Assembly: GCF_039696035.1 (NCBI RefSeq)
Contig: NZ_CP155567.1
Location: 310,001 to 374,000 of the forward strand
Length of the DNA stretch: 64,000 nt
Reading direction: 5' to 3'
From: Microbulbifer sp. SAOS-129_SWC
Lineage (GTDB): Bacteria > Pseudomonadota > Gammaproteobacteria > Pseudomonadales > Cellvibrionaceae
This document shows, piece by piece, positions 1-11,678 of the stretch. Under the pieces are notes generated by a model. The model ran no database searches, was not told the DNA's origin, and worked only from the letters and a program-made list of their open reading frames with translations. Within the stretch, counting starts at the first letter, position 1. The number at the start of each line of letters is the position of its first letter. Made by a program: the position numbers and the translations under genes.

Positions 1-717
1 GACTACTATATCCCGCTGCGCGGGCGGGTGAAGAAGGGGCGTGAGATGCGCGCCGACCTGTTCGTGTCCATTCACGCCGATGCCTTCCGCCGCAAGGATG
101 CCCGCGGTGCCGGGGTCTATGCGGTATCGTCCCGCGGTGCCACCAGTGAAACGGCGCGCTTTCTGGCCCAGCGTGAAAACGAATCCGACCTGATCGGCGG
201 TGCCGGCAGCCTGAGCCTCGACGACAAGGACGATACCCTGGCCGGCGTGCTGCTGGACCTGTCGATGACCGCGACCATGAATGCCAGTCTCGATGTGGCA
301 GCCAGCGTGCTGTCGCAACTGCGCACCGTTACTCACCTGCACAAGAATCGCGTGGAGCAGGCCAATTTCTCCGTGCTGCGCTCGCCCGACGTACCCTCGA
401 TCCTGGTGGAGACCGGCTTTATCACCAACCCCTATGAGGCGCGCCGGCTGCGCGACCCGTCGTTCCAGCGCAAGCTGGCACAAAAACTCAGCGAAGGTAT
501 AGTGGCGCACTTCAACAAGCGCCCGCCGGCGGGCACCTGGCTGGCCGCCAACCGCAGCGCCGCGGAGCGCCGCCACATCATCGCCCGCGGCGATACCCTG
601 TCCGGCATCGCCGCGCGATACAATGTATCGGTGGCCGCGCTGAAGCAGCTCAACGGGATGACGTCCTCGGCCATCCGGGTGGGGCAGACGCTGACGATCC
701 CGTCTCCTTCGGGGTAA
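1..717 (+). CDS. amiB: N-acetylmuramoyl-L-alanine amidase AmiB, C-terminal part with LysM domain
   Basis: Periplasmic zinc amidase that cleaves the stem peptide from peptidoglycan at the division septum. The reading frame is already open at base 1, so the N-terminus (AMIN domain, first zinc ligands) lies outside the window; 238 residues are visible. The Amidase_3 core is seen in SIHADA (a zinc-ligand His) and LVETGFITN (the catalytic Glu). A LysM module, beginning near HIIARGDTLSGIAARYNV and ending VGQTLTIP, occupies roughly the last 45 residues and would bind glycan. An N-acetylmuramoyl amidase directly before mutL is the classical gammaproteobacterial order amiB-mutL-miaA-hfq, which supports AmiB over AmiA or AmiC. 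The stop codon TAA overlaps the first bases of a strong hairpin. Confidence 0.88.
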   Translation, partial: DYYIPLRGRVKKGREMRADLFVSIHADAFRRKDARGAGVYAVSSRGATSETARFLAQRENESDLIGGAGSLSLDDKDDTLAGVLLDLSMTATMNASLDVAASVLSQLRTVTHLHKNRVEQANFSVLRSPDVPSILVETGFITNPYEARRLRDPSFQRKLAQKLSEGIVAHFNKRPPAGTWLAANRSAAERRHIIARGDTLSGIAARYNVSVAALKQLNGMTSSAIRVGQTLTIPSPSG

Positions 718-756
718 AACTGCGCGTAGAGCGAGCACCGCTCGCTGCGCAGTTTT
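716..756 (+). terminator. Bidirectional hairpin terminator, with GTAG bulge
   Basis: Two nested stems: AAAACTGCGC pairs with GCGCAGTTTT (10 bp), and inside it AGCGAGC pairs with GCTCGCT around an ACC loop. The left arm has an unpaired GTAG (726-729). The A and T tracts at the two ends fit termination in both directions. The GTAG foot followed by a hairpin also resembles a REP element. Confidence 0.7.
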
Positions 757-823
757 ACGACCGGCCAGGGATGGCCGGGCTGGCGTTCGCTCCAGGGACG
801 GCTGCTCGCTATTAAGCTGGTGC

Positions 824-929
824 GCCGGGCGGGATAGTCCTGTCCGGGACACGCTGTGAATACATCCATGTACGCTCGTAATCGGCATCCGTGCCTCATA
901 CGGTCCCGGACAGGACTACCCCGCCCGGC
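824..929. repeat. Intergenic inverted-repeat element, 27-bp arms
   Basis: Arms 824-850 and 903-929 are reverse complements over 27 bp with one mismatch, around a 52-bp core. The element fills much of the amiB-mutL gap and looks like a mobile or REP-family extragenic palindrome rather than a gene. A short perfect hairpin (CCGGCCA/TGGCCGG, 761-778) lies just before it. No gene is seen in 718-978. Confidence 0.7.
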
Positions 930-978
930 TCAGTGGTATGCCGCAGCTACAGAACTCCGAATCTGAATTTGTAAATTT

Positions 979-2901
979 ATGTCCGACAGAATCCAGCAAC
1001 TATCCCCCCGTCTCGCCAACCAGATCGCCGCCGGTGAGGTGGTCGAGCGCCCGGCCTCGGTGATCAAGGAGCTGCTGGAGAACAGCCTCGATGCCGGCGC
1101 CTCACGCCTGGAGGTGGAGATCGAAAATGGCGGTATCAAGCGCATCAAGGTGCGCGATAACGGCAAGGGCATCGACAAAGACGACCTGCCGATGGCGCTG
1201 GCCCGCCACGCCACCTCCAAGATTCATGTACTGGAGGACCTGGAAGCGGTGGCTACGCTCGGGTTCCGCGGCGAGGCACTGGCCAGTATTTCCTCGGTGG
1301 CGCGCCTGGAGCTGACCAGCAGCCGCGACGACACTGGCAAGGGCTGGCAGGTCAGTGCCGAAGGCCGCGACATGCAGGCGCAGCTGGCGCCGGCGGCGCA
1401 CCCGCGCGGCACCAGCGTCGATGTGCGCGATCTGTTCTTCAATACCCCGGCGCGACGCAAGTTCCTGCGTACCGAGAAAACCGAATTCAACCGCGTCGAC
1501 GACACCATCAAGCGCCTGGCGCTGTCGCGCTTCGACGTATCCATCAGCCTGCGCCACAACGGCAAAGGCGTGCACAACCTGCGTGCCGGCAGTGGCCGCG
1601 TGGAGATGGAGCGCCGCGTGGCCCAGGTGTGCGGCCCGGCCTTTATGCAGAATGCGCTGCATATCGACGTCGAGCGCAGCGGCCTGCGCCTGTGGGGCTG
1701 GGTCGCGGAGCCGGCGTTTTCGCGCTCGCAGGCAGACCTGCAGTTCTTCTACGTCAACGGCCGCGCGATCCGCGACAAGGTCGTCAGTCACGCGGTGCGT
1801 CGCGCCTTCGCCGACGTGCTCTACCACGGTCGCCACCCGGCCTTTGTGCTCTACCTGGAGCTGGATCCGGCCTCGGTGGACGTCAATGTGCATCCCACCA
1901 AACACGAGGTGCGCTTCCGCGACGGCCGCCTGGTGCACGACTTCCTGTTTGGCAGCCTGCACCGCGCGCTGGCGGCGGTGCGCCCGGGCGATCGGGACGC
2001 GCAAGCCGAGGGCGAAGCGCAGGGTGGGGCCGTATTGCAGTCCCAGTCCGCCGCGCCGGCGGGCATCGCCGCAGGGGAGTTCGCCGGGCAGCAGCGGATG
2101 CCACTGTCGTCGCGGCCGTCGCCCGGGGAATTGCAGCAGCAGATGCAGGGTTACGGCGCGCTGCACCAGCCCTATGCGGGCGGTGTTGCCGAGGCCGCAC
2201 CCGGGGGCGCGGATGCCGCTGCGCAGCCCGGGGTGGACTGGAGTCCGCAGCGGATGGGCACCAATGGCCCGGGGCTTCCCGGGGCGGCACTGCCGGCGGC
2301 CATCGATGGCGAAGAGGCGCCGCCGCTGGGCTATGCGCTGGCGCAACTGCACGGCATTTATATTCTGGCGCAGAACGCACAGGGGCTGATCGTGGTGGAT
2401 ATGCACGCGGCCCACGAGCGCATCGTCTACGAGCGCATGAAAACCGCCCACGCCGCCGGCGGTATTCAGGCGCAGCCATTGTTGGTTCCGGTAAGCCTGG
2501 CGGTAAGCCAGCGCGAGGCCGACTGTTTCGAGGAGCGCAGTGAGGTGTTCACGGCGCTGGGCTTTGCCCTGCAGCGCGCCGGTCCGGAAACGCTGCTGGT
2601 GCGCCAGGTGCCGAGCATGCTGCACGGCGCTGAAGTGGAGCAGCTGGTGCGCGACGTGCTCTCGGATCTGCTCGGGCAGGGCGGCAGCGATCGCATCGGC
2701 GAGCGCATTAACGAGATTCTGTCCACGATGGCCTGCCACGGCTCGGTGCGTGCCAACCGCAAACTGACGGTGCCGGAAATGAATGCACTGTTGCGGGATA
2801 TGGAGGCCACCGAACGCAGTGGCCAGTGCAACCACGGCCGCCCCACTTGGACCCAGGTGAAGCTCGCCGATATGGACAAGTGGTTCCTGCGTGGGCAGTG
2901 A
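979..2901 (+). CDS. mutL: DNA mismatch repair protein MutL
   Basis: MutL links MutS mismatch recognition to strand removal. The 640-residue product opens with the GHKL ATPase signatures NSLDAG, DNGKGI and GFRGEAL. It then has a long Ala/Gln/Gly-rich linker (about residues 345-455) and a C-terminal dimerisation domain. [13 protein letters not shown] (residues 474-486) matches the metal-binding endonuclease motif position of MutLs that nick DNA themselves. [12 protein letters not shown] and QCNHGRPTW are the other conserved C-terminal motifs. This fits a host that may lack a MutH-type system, which is inference. The start is ATG 979. The stop overlaps the start of miaA, so the two are probably translationally coupled. 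Confidence 0.96.
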   Translation: MSDRIQQLSPRLANQIAAGEVVERPASVIKELLENSLDAGASRLEVEIENGGIKRIKVRDNGKGIDKDDLPMALARHATSKIHVLEDLEAVATLGFRGEALASISSVARLELTSSRDDTGKGWQVSAEGRDMQAQLAPAAHPRGTSVDVRDLFFNTPARRKFLRTEKTEFNRVDDTIKRLALSRFDVSISLRHNGKGVHNLRAGSGRVEMERRVAQVCGPAFMQNALHIDVERSGLRLWGWVAEPAFSRSQADLQFFYVNGRAIRDKVVSHAVRRAFADVLYHGRHPAFVLYLELDPASVDVNVHPTKHEVRFRDGRLVHDFLFGSLHRALAAVRPGDRDAQAEGEAQGGAVLQSQSAAPAGIAAGEFAGQQRMPLSSRPSPGELQQQMQGYGALHQPYAGGVAEAAPGGADAAAQPGVDWSPQRMGTNGPGLPGAALPAAIDGEEAPPLGYALAQLHGIYILAQNAQGLIVVDMHAAHERIVYERMKTAHAAGGIQAQPLLVPVSLAVSQREADCFEERSEVFTALGFALQRAGPETLLVRQVPSMLHGAEVEQLVRDVLSDLLGQGGSDRIGERINEILSTMACHGSVRANRKLTVPEMNALLRDMEATERSGQCNHGRPTWTQVKLADMDKWFLRGQ

Positions 2902-3871
2902 CGTGAACTCGCACGATTCAGCGGGGAAACCCCGCGCGATCTTCCTGATGGGGCCGACGGCGTCCGGCAAGACCGACCTGGCCATGGCAATTGCCGGGCA
3001 CCTGCCGGTGGAGCTGATCAGCGTGGACTCCGCCCAGGTCTATCGCGGGCTGGATATCGGCGCGGCCAAGCCTTCCGCGGAAGAATTGGCCCGCTGCCCC
3101 CACCGGCTGATCGATATCTGCGATCCGGCCGAGGTCTATTCCGCCGGGCGCTTCCGTGAGGACGCGCTGGCGGCGATGGCCGAGATCACTGCGGCCGGCA
3201 AGATACCGCTGCTGGTGGGCGGTACCATGCTCTACTTCCGCGCGCTGGCCGACGGTATGGCGCAATTGCCGGAGGCGGATCCGGCGATCCGCGCCGAGAT
3301 CGAAGCGCGCGCTGCGCGCGACGGCTGGCCGGCTCTACACGCCGAGCTGATGCAGGTGGATCCGGACTTGGCCGTACAATTGCACCCCAATCACTCGGTG
3401 CGCATCGAGCGCGGGCTGGAAGTCTACCGGCTCACCGGCAAGCCGCTGTCACAGCTGCGTCGCCAGCAGGCGCGAGCGTCGGCGCTGGAGCATTACGATG
3501 TGCGCCAGCTGGCGCTGCTGCCGCGGGAGCGGGCGCTGCTGCACGAGCGGATCGCGCGGCGCTTCCACCTGATGCTCGAGCGGGGCTTTGTCGATGAGGT
3601 GCGCGCACTGCGCGCGCGTGGCGATTTGCACGCCGACCTGCCGGCGATCCGCGCGGTGGGCTACCGCCAGGTGTGGCAGTACCTGGAAGGCGAGCTGAGC
3701 TACGACGCCATGGTCGAGGCGGGCATCGCCGCCACCCGGCAGCTGGCAAAGCGCCAGCTCACGTGGCTGCGGCGCTGGCCCGAGCTGACGCGGATTTACT
3801 CACAGGGCGCTGACGGCAAAGTCCGCAAAAATGACGAAATATTGACGGAAGCCTTGAAATTTCTGGTCTGA
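2891..3871 (+). CDS. miaA: tRNA dimethylallyltransferase MiaA
   Basis: Transfers the dimethylallyl group to N6 of A37 in tRNAs that read UNN codons. The 326-residue protein carries the P-loop GPTASGKT (residues 21-28) and the family signature [18 protein letters not shown], with the tRNA-binding insert and the C-terminal [14 protein letters not shown] motif. The start is GTG 2891, inside the mutL 3' end; GTG 2903 in the same frame, just after the mutL stop, is an alternative that would leave the P-loop intact. It sits in the mutL-miaA-hfq-hflX-hflKC superoperon. Confidence 0.95.
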   Translation: MGSDVNSHDSAGKPRAIFLMGPTASGKTDLAMAIAGHLPVELISVDSAQVYRGLDIGAAKPSAEELARCPHRLIDICDPAEVYSAGRFREDALAAMAEITAAGKIPLLVGGTMLYFRALADGMAQLPEADPAIRAEIEARAARDGWPALHAELMQVDPDLAVQLHPNHSVRIERGLEVYRLTGKPLSQLRRQQARASALEHYDVRQLALLPRERALLHERIARRFHLMLERGFVDEVRALRARGDLHADLPAIRAVGYRQVWQYLEGELSYDAMVEAGIAATRQLAKRQLTWLRRWPELTRIYSQGADGKVRKNDEILTEALKFLV

Positions 3872-4053
3872 GCATCCATAACAGGATTGGGCAGGTGCAC
3901 GACCGGCCCGCTCAGTCAGTTTGTTACCCAGAGTCGGGCCTTTTTCGGCTCTGTTTTACGCGTATTCAACCTCGATCGTTTCTTGGTCCGCGGATTTCGC
4001 GGGCGCGATTGCGGCCTGTATATCGCACCCAGCTTTTGACAAGGAGAAAAAAG

Positions 4054-4338
4054 ATGTCAAAAGGGCACAGCTTACAAGACCCTTACCTCAACGTATTGCG
4101 CAAAGAGCGAATCCCAGTTTCCATCTACCTGGTAAATGGCATCAAGCTTCAGGGCCAGATCGAATCCTTTGACCAGTTTGTTGTACTGCTGAAAAACACC
4201 GTCAGCCAGATGGTGTACAAACACGCGATTTCCACCGTGGTACCGTCACGCGCGGTGCGCGTGCCGCTGCTGAACCCGACCGCCCAACCGGGTGCTGAGG
4301 GCGCTGGTGAAGGTGGTGAGCGAGACACCTTCGGCTAA
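4054..4338 (+). CDS. hfq: RNA chaperone Hfq
   Basis: Hexameric Sm-like RNA chaperone that pairs small RNAs with mRNAs. The product is 94 residues. The Sm1 motif runs through [20 protein letters not shown], and the Sm2 motif is [10 protein letters not shown]. The Q8-D9 residues and the F/Y-K-H pocket are present, followed by a short Gly/Glu-rich tail. ATG 4054 is preceded at 8-bp spacing by AAGGAG (4041-4046); the frame is open upstream to 3895 but nothing there is Hfq-like. The 182-bp gap after miaA probably holds an hfq promoter, though I see no convincing consensus. Confidence 0.97.
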   Translation: MSKGHSLQDPYLNVLRKERIPVSIYLVNGIKLQGQIESFDQFVVLLKNTVSQMVYKHAISTVVPSRAVRVPLLNPTAQPGAEGAGEGGERDTFG

Positions 4339-4365
4339 CCGGGCCCGTTTCGCAGTCAGAGCTTT

Positions 4366-4387
4366 GCGCCCCGGCTTGCCGGGGCGC
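4366..4387 (+). terminator. Hairpin after hfq
   Basis: A perfect 10-bp stem, GCGCCCCGGC/GCCGGGGCGC, with a TT turn, lies 28 bp after the hfq stop. There is no T tract, so it may be an attenuator or an mRNA 3' stabiliser rather than a full terminator. Confidence 0.45.
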
Positions 4388-4531
4388 CTGCGGTTTGGCG
4401 CCGTGAAACCGGCGCCGTCGTCGCGGTGGCCGGCCCCCGCGGCCAGCCGCTAACGGCCCGCCCGATGCAACCGATCCCACAACCGCTGCTGATCCCGTAT
4501 CAGTTGCAGAACCCACAGCAGAGCGTTTCTA

Positions 4532-5833
4532 TTGTTTTTCGACCGACCGGAATCCGGTGAGCTGGCGGTGCTGGTGCACCTGGAACTGTCTTCCATCGAC
4601 AGCCCCGACGACCCCCGCGAATTTGAAGAGCTGGCCCTGTCTGCCGGCGCCGACCCAGTGGCTTTTATCTTCGGCCAGCGCGCCACCCCCGATCCCAGGA
4701 CCTTTGTCGGCCGCGGCAAGCTGGAGGAGATTCAACGGACGGTCAATGAGCACGGTGCACAGCTGGTGATCTTCGACCACAACCTGTCGCCGTCGCAGGA
4801 GCGCAATGTCGAGCGCGAGCTGAAGTGCCGCGTGCTGGATCGCACCGGCCTGATCCTGGATATCTTCGCCCAGCGCGCGCGCACCCACGAGGGCAAGCTG
4901 CAGGTGGAACTGGCGCAGCTGCGCCATATGTCCACACGGCTGGTGCGCGGCTGGACGCACCTGGAGCGGCAGAAGGGTGGTATCGGCCTGCGCGGCCCCG
5001 GTGAGACCCAGCTGGAAACCGACCGCCGCCTGCTGCGCGCGCGCATCGACTCGATCGAGAAAAAGCTCGAGAAGGTGCGCCGCCAGCGCGCACAGGGGCG
5101 CCGCGCGCGCTCCCGCGCCGAGGTGGCTACTGTATCACTGGTGGGATACACCAACGCCGGCAAATCGACCCTGTTCAACCGCCTGTCCGATGCCGAGGTC
5201 TATGTGCGCGATCAGTTGTTCGCCACCCTCGACCCGACCATGCGCCGCGTGGAGCTGCCCAATGTCGGTGCCATGATCCTGGCGGATACGGTCGGCTTCG
5301 TTTCGCACCTGCCGCACCGGCTGGTGGAGGCTTTCCGCGCCACGCTGGAGGAGGCCGCGAGTGCCACGCTGCTGCTGCACGTGGTCGATGCGGCGGCGGA
5401 AGATCGCCTGCACCTGATGGAAGAAGTGCAGGCGGTACTTGAGGAAATCGACGCGGCAGAACTGCCGCAGCTGGTGGTGTATAACAAGATCGACCTGCTG
5501 CAGGACATGGCGCCGCGTATCGATCGCGACGACCAGGGCGTGCCGCGCGCGGTGTGGCTGTCCGCCGCCAGTGGTGCCGGCTGCGAGTTGCTGGTGGAGG
5601 CGATCGCCGAGCGTCTCGGCGAGCAGATGGTTGGCGGCGAGCTGGTGCTGGCGCCGCAGCACGCGCGCCTGCGCGCGCAGCTGTTCGAAATCAACGCCGT
5701 GCAGCGCGAGGAATACCGCGAGAATGGCGACTGTGTGCTGCAGCTGCTGCTGCCGCGCAGCGACCTGCAGCGCCTGCTCGCACCGTATAAAGAGAGTGCC
5801 GCGGGGCCGCAATGGAGCCCGGTGGAATCTTGA
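4532..5833 (+). CDS. hflX: Ribosome-associated GTPase HflX
   Basis: GTPase that splits stalled 70S ribosomes under stress. The 433-residue protein has the N-terminal HflX domain with the Gly-rich GRGKLEEI segment, a coiled linker, and a G domain with G1 GYTNAGKST starting at residue 205, G3 DTVGF and G4 NKID. The start appears to be TTG 4532: the following FFDRPESGELAVLVHL matches the usual N-terminus of the family and no ATG or GTG upstream keeps the frame. It lies between hfq and hflK in the conserved order. Confidence 0.94.
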   Translation: MFFDRPESGELAVLVHLELSSIDSPDDPREFEELALSAGADPVAFIFGQRATPDPRTFVGRGKLEEIQRTVNEHGAQLVIFDHNLSPSQERNVERELKCRVLDRTGLILDIFAQRARTHEGKLQVELAQLRHMSTRLVRGWTHLERQKGGIGLRGPGETQLETDRRLLRARIDSIEKKLEKVRRQRAQGRRARSRAEVATVSLVGYTNAGKSTLFNRLSDAEVYVRDQLFATLDPTMRRVELPNVGAMILADTVGFVSHLPHRLVEAFRATLEEAASATLLLHVVDAAAEDRLHLMEEVQAVLEEIDAAELPQLVVYNKIDLLQDMAPRIDRDDQGVPRAVWLSAASGAGCELLVEAIAERLGEQMVGGELVLAPQHARLRAQLFEINAVQREEYRENGDCVLQLLLPRSDLQRLLAPYKESAAGPQWSPVES

Positions 5834-5839
5834 GTAACC

Positions 5840-5867
5840 TTATTTCGGCGCCGAAGAATGCTAGAAT
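5840..5867 (+). promoter_or_regulatory. Possible promoter for hflK-hflC
   Basis: TTATTT (5840-5845), a 16-bp spacer, then the extended -10 TGCTAGAAT (5859-5867), 50 bp before the hflK start. The -35 is weak. It is read from sequence only. Confidence 0.4.
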
Positions 5868-5917
5868 CCCGCGCAGACATAACGCTTAACGATCACGATC
5901 GGATTTGGAGTGAATAA

Positions 5918-7069
5918 ATGGCCTGGAATGAACCGGGTGGTAACAACAAGGATCCCTGGGGCGGCGGCAACCGCAACGACGGCGGTCCACCCGACCTCGA
6001 CGAGCTGCTGCGCAAACTGCAGCAGAAATTCAACCGGCTGTTTGGGGGCGGTTCCGGCGCCGGCGACAACGACGGCAGTGGCGGCAACTTCCCCTGGGTG
6101 TTGGTGCTTGTTGTCGCAGCCGTGCTCTACGGCGCGCTGGGCTTCTACCAGGTGGACGCCAGCCAGTCGGCGGTGGTACTGCGCCTGGGTAAATACCACT
6201 CCACCGAAACTGCCGGCCTGCACTGGAATCCGCCGCTGATCGATCATGTCACCAAGGTCAACATGACCGAGGTGCGCACCGAGCGCACCACCGGCCAGAT
6301 GCTCACCGAGGATGCCAGCATCGTCGATGTGGTGCTGCAGGTGCAGTGGCATATCGACGACGCCGAATCCTATGTACTGCGCGTGCGCGATCCGCTGAAA
6401 AGCCTGCAGGGCGCCACCGACAGTGCGCTGCGCCACGTGGTCGGTTCCACCACCCTGAACGGCGTGATTTCCCAGAACCGGACCAAGGTGTCTGCCGACA
6501 CCGAGAAGCGCCTGCAGGAATATCTGGATAAATACCAGACCGGCATCCGCATCGACGTGGTCAACCTGACCGACGCCAAGGCGCCGCGCGAGGTGCAGGA
6601 CGCTTTCGACGACGTCACCAAGGCCCGCGAGGACGAGGTGCGCCTGCAAAATGAAGCCCAGGCCTACGCCAACCAGGTGATCCCGGTGGCCCGCGGCCAG
6701 GCGCAGCGCACGATCGAGGAAGCGGAAGCCTACAAGTCGCGCGTGGTGGAAAATGCCCGCGGTGACGCGGCGCGCTTCGACAAGCTGCTGACCGCCTACG
6801 ACAAGGCCCCCGAAGTCACTCGCGAGCGCCTCTACCTGGATGCTGTGCAGCAGATCATGAGCAAGACTTCCAAGGTCATGGTCGATACCGACGGCAGCAA
6901 CAATATGCTGTACCTGCCGCTCGACAAGCTGGCCCGGGGCAGCGCTGACCAGGCCGTGCAGAGCAGCAAGGACGTATCGCCGCAGGTGGTGGACCAGGTC
7001 TACCAGCGCGTGGTTGACCGCCTGCGTACCGAGGCGGCCAAAAGCCGCCGCAGCCAGAATGTCCGCTAG
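5918..7069 (+). CDS. hflK: Membrane protease regulator HflK
   Basis: SPFH/band-7 protein that forms a large periplasmic cage with HflC around FtsH and modulates its proteolysis. The 383-residue product has a Gly/Asn-rich cytoplasmic N-terminus, one membrane segment (about residues 59-80, FPWVLVLVVAAVLYGALGF), the band-7 domain, and a coiled-coil helix with the LQNEAQAYANQVIP and ARGDAARFDKLL segments. ATG 5918 is preceded by TTTGGAGTGAATAA (GGAG). The hflC start follows the stop by 10 bp, so the two are one transcription unit. Confidence 0.96.
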   Translation: MAWNEPGGNNKDPWGGGNRNDGGPPDLDELLRKLQQKFNRLFGGGSGAGDNDGSGGNFPWVLVLVVAAVLYGALGFYQVDASQSAVVLRLGKYHSTETAGLHWNPPLIDHVTKVNMTEVRTERTTGQMLTEDASIVDVVLQVQWHIDDAESYVLRVRDPLKSLQGATDSALRHVVGSTTLNGVISQNRTKVSADTEKRLQEYLDKYQTGIRIDVVNLTDAKAPREVQDAFDDVTKAREDEVRLQNEAQAYANQVIPVARGQAQRTIEEAEAYKSRVVENARGDAARFDKLLTAYDKAPEVTRERLYLDAVQQIMSKTSKVMVDTDGSNNMLYLPLDKLARGSADQAVQSSKDVSPQVVDQVYQRVVDRLRTEAAKSRRSQNVR

Positions 7070-7079
7070 GGGGTAGGGA

Positions 7080-7955
7080 ATGAACAACAAAACTCTTGTG
7101 ATTGTCGTCGCCGTCCTGCTCGGTCTGCTGCTGTTCTCGTCCAGCGCCTTTGTGGTCAAGGAGACGGAAAAAGCCGTGTTGCTGAAATTCGGCCGTGTGG
7201 TGCGCACCGACTTCAAGCCCGGGCTCTATTTCAAGATTCCGTTTATCAACAGGCTGCGCAAGTTCGACGCCCGTGTGCAGACCGTGGATTCCAGCCCGGT
7301 GCGGATGCTGAACAGCGAAAACAAGTTCATGATGGTGGACTCCTACGCCAAGTTCCGTATCTCCGACGTGGGGCGCTTCTATGTCGCCACCCGCGGCGAG
7401 GAGCAGAATGCGGTGCGCCTGCTGGCGGAGCAGATCAATGACCGCCTGCGCAACCAGTTCGGCGTGCGCGACCTGCACGAGGTGGTCAGCGGCCAGCGCG
7501 ACCAGCTGATGGCGGAGATCACCAAGAACCTCAACGAGGTGGCGCAGAAGAACCTGGGTGTGGAAGTGATCGACGTGCGCGTCAAGCGCATCGACCTGCC
7601 GGCGGAGGTCTCCGACTCGGTGTTCCAGCGTATGCGCGCCGGGCGTGAACTCGAGGCGCGCGAGCACCGTGCCAAGGGCCAGGAAGCCAGCGAGCGCATC
7701 CGCGCCGACGCCGACCGCCAGAAAGTGGTGATCGAGGCCGAGGCCTACCGCAAGGCGCAGACGCTGCGTGGTACCGGTGATGCCGAGGCGGCCAAGGTCT
7801 ACGCCGAGGCCTACACCAAGGACCCGGAGTTCTACCGCTTTACCCGCAGCCTCGAGGCCTACAAGGACTCCTTCAAGGACAAGAGCGATATGCTGGTGTT
7901 GAAGCCGGACAGCGAGTTCTTCCGCTACCTGAGTAACTCCAAGGGTAAGGAGTAG
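7080..7955 (+). CDS. hflC: Membrane protease regulator HflC
   Basis: Partner of HflK in the FtsH-regulating complex. The 291-residue protein has an N-terminal anchor (TLVIVVAVLLGLLLFSSSAF) then a band-7 domain, and ends in the conserved helix with VVIEAEAYRKAQTLRGTGDA. ATG 7080 has GGGGTAGGGA immediately upstream. A canonical terminator lies about 100 bp downstream and closes the miaA-hfq-hflX-hflKC group. Confidence 0.96.
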   Translation: MNNKTLVIVVAVLLGLLLFSSSAFVVKETEKAVLLKFGRVVRTDFKPGLYFKIPFINRLRKFDARVQTVDSSPVRMLNSENKFMMVDSYAKFRISDVGRFYVATRGEEQNAVRLLAEQINDRLRNQFGVRDLHEVVSGQRDQLMAEITKNLNEVAQKNLGVEVIDVRVKRIDLPAEVSDSVFQRMRAGRELEAREHRAKGQEASERIRADADRQKVVIEAEAYRKAQTLRGTGDAEAAKVYAEAYTKDPEFYRFTRSLEAYKDSFKDKSDMLVLKPDSEFFRYLSNSKGKE

Positions 7956-7969
7956 ATCCTCGCCTGCCA

Positions 7970-8016
7970 GCGGGGTCGGGGTCGCCGGGATACCATTATT
8001 GGTCCCCTGACCCCGC
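7970..8016. repeat. Short inverted repeat after hflC
   Basis: GCGGGGTCGGGG (from 7970) is nearly the reverse complement of CCCCTGACCCCGC (ending 8016), with one mismatch. It lies between the hflC stop and the terminator. It may be a repeat-family palindrome. Confidence 0.4.
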
Positions 8017-8058
8017 AAACCCCTACCTTCCCGCCGGCACTTAATGGTAAAATCACGC

Positions 8059-8083
8059 AAACCGGGCCTCGCCCGGTTTTTTT
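8059..8083 (+). terminator. Rho-independent terminator after hflC
   Basis: AAACCGGGC / CTC loop / GCCCGGTTT followed by more T's (to 8083). This is the classic GC-stem plus T-tract form. Confidence 0.85.
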
Positions 8084-8133
8084 GTGAAGGTCGCCCCTGC
8101 ACTGAACGCACCGCTGACAACGCCTATTTCACC

Positions 8134-10732
<2,599 letters not shown>

Positions 10733-10739
10733 CCGTCCC

Positions 10740-10772
10740 GAGACCGGCGGTACCTCGTGAACCGCCGGTCTC
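10740..10772 (+). terminator. Hairpin after purA
   Basis: A perfect 12-bp stem, GAGACCGGCGGT/ACCGCCGGTCTC, with a 9-base loop, 7 bp after the purA stop. There is no clear T tract. Confidence 0.6.
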
Positions 10773-10913
10773 CAATTGCCCTTGCGCCGGGCGCCAACCC
10801 CGCCCATGATTAGACTGCTTTTTGTCCTGCAGTCACAATTTTGTGGCAGCGCGCCGTCGATTTGACACATTCGTGTGATTCACTGGGGGCGTCAATCTCA
10901 GCCAGGGGTGTCT

Positions 10914-11579
10914 ATGTCTTCCACCGCAGCCAGCCGTTACAGCTTCGCCGAAGAACTCGCCAACAGCATTACCCACGGTATCGGCGCGCTGTTGGCCATC
11001 GCCGGCCTGGGCGTGCTCTGCGCCTTCGCCGCCCTGTATGGCAACGCCTGGCATATTGTCAGTAGCAGTATCTACGCCACCACGCTGATCCTGTGTTTCG
11101 GCTCCTCAACCCTGTATCACAGCATCAGCCATATCCGCGCCAAGGAAATCCTGCGCACACTGGACCATTCGGCGATCTTTCTGTTGATAGCGGGCACTTA
11201 CACACCGTTTACGCTGGTGACACTGCGCGGGGCGGATACCTCGGTGGGTTCCTGGGGCTGGTGGCTGTTCGGCATCATCTGGGGCCTGGCGCTGGCGGGG
11301 CTGGTGATCCAGTTTACGCCGCTGAAAAAGGTCCGCGCCCTGTCGATCACGCTGTCCGCGTTGATGGGCTGGGTGGTGATCGCGGCGATCAAGCCGCTGA
11401 TGAACAGCCTCGCGCCGGGCGGCCTGTGGCTGCTGGTACTGGGTGGCCTGTGTTACACCGGCGGTATCGCGTTTTACCTGTGGCGCAGCCTGCGCTTCCA
11501 TCACGCCATCTGGCATCTGTTCGTGCTTGCCGGCGGCATACTGCATTTCTTTGCCGTGCTTTTCTACGTAATTCCCTGA
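10914..11579 (+). CDS. trhA: Hemolysin III / TrhA family seven-helix membrane protein
   Basis: Inner-membrane protein of the PAQR/hemolysin III superfamily (YqfA/TrhA type), implicated in membrane lipid homeostasis in E. coli. The 221 residues form about seven hydrophobic helices. Family motifs are the N-terminal ELANSITHGIGA, the SSTLYHSISH segment, LDHSAIFLLIAGTYTPF and the C-terminal HAIWHLFVLAGGILHF, whose Ser, Asp and His residues form the family metal site. ATG 10914 is preferred because CAGGGG lies 5 bp upstream; a GTG at 10875 extends the frame without family similarity. Confidence 0.85.
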   Translation: MSSTAASRYSFAEELANSITHGIGALLAIAGLGVLCAFAALYGNAWHIVSSSIYATTLILCFGSSTLYHSISHIRAKEILRTLDHSAIFLLIAGTYTPFTLVTLRGADTSVGSWGWWLFGIIWGLALAGLVIQFTPLKKVRALSITLSALMGWVVIAAIKPLMNSLAPGGLWLLVLGGLCYTGGIAFYLWRSLRFHHAIWHLFVLAGGILHFFAVLFYVIP

Positions 11580-11678
11580 GTGGCGTTGAAGAACGTCACG
11601 GGTTGAACAATCCGCCTTTCGGAAGTGTGAATTCCGCTCTACCCTTGAGCGAGCTATCTGACTGCTGAAGGAGTTGCC

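Noticed and set aside
1102..2985. Long 627-codon minus-strand ORF opposite mutL
   Set aside because: Antisense frame in G+C-rich DNA; mutL on the plus strand explains the region fully.
10862..10890. TTGACA upstream of the hemolysin III gene as a -35 box
   Set aside because: No acceptable -10 hexamer at 16-18 bp, so not called a promoter.
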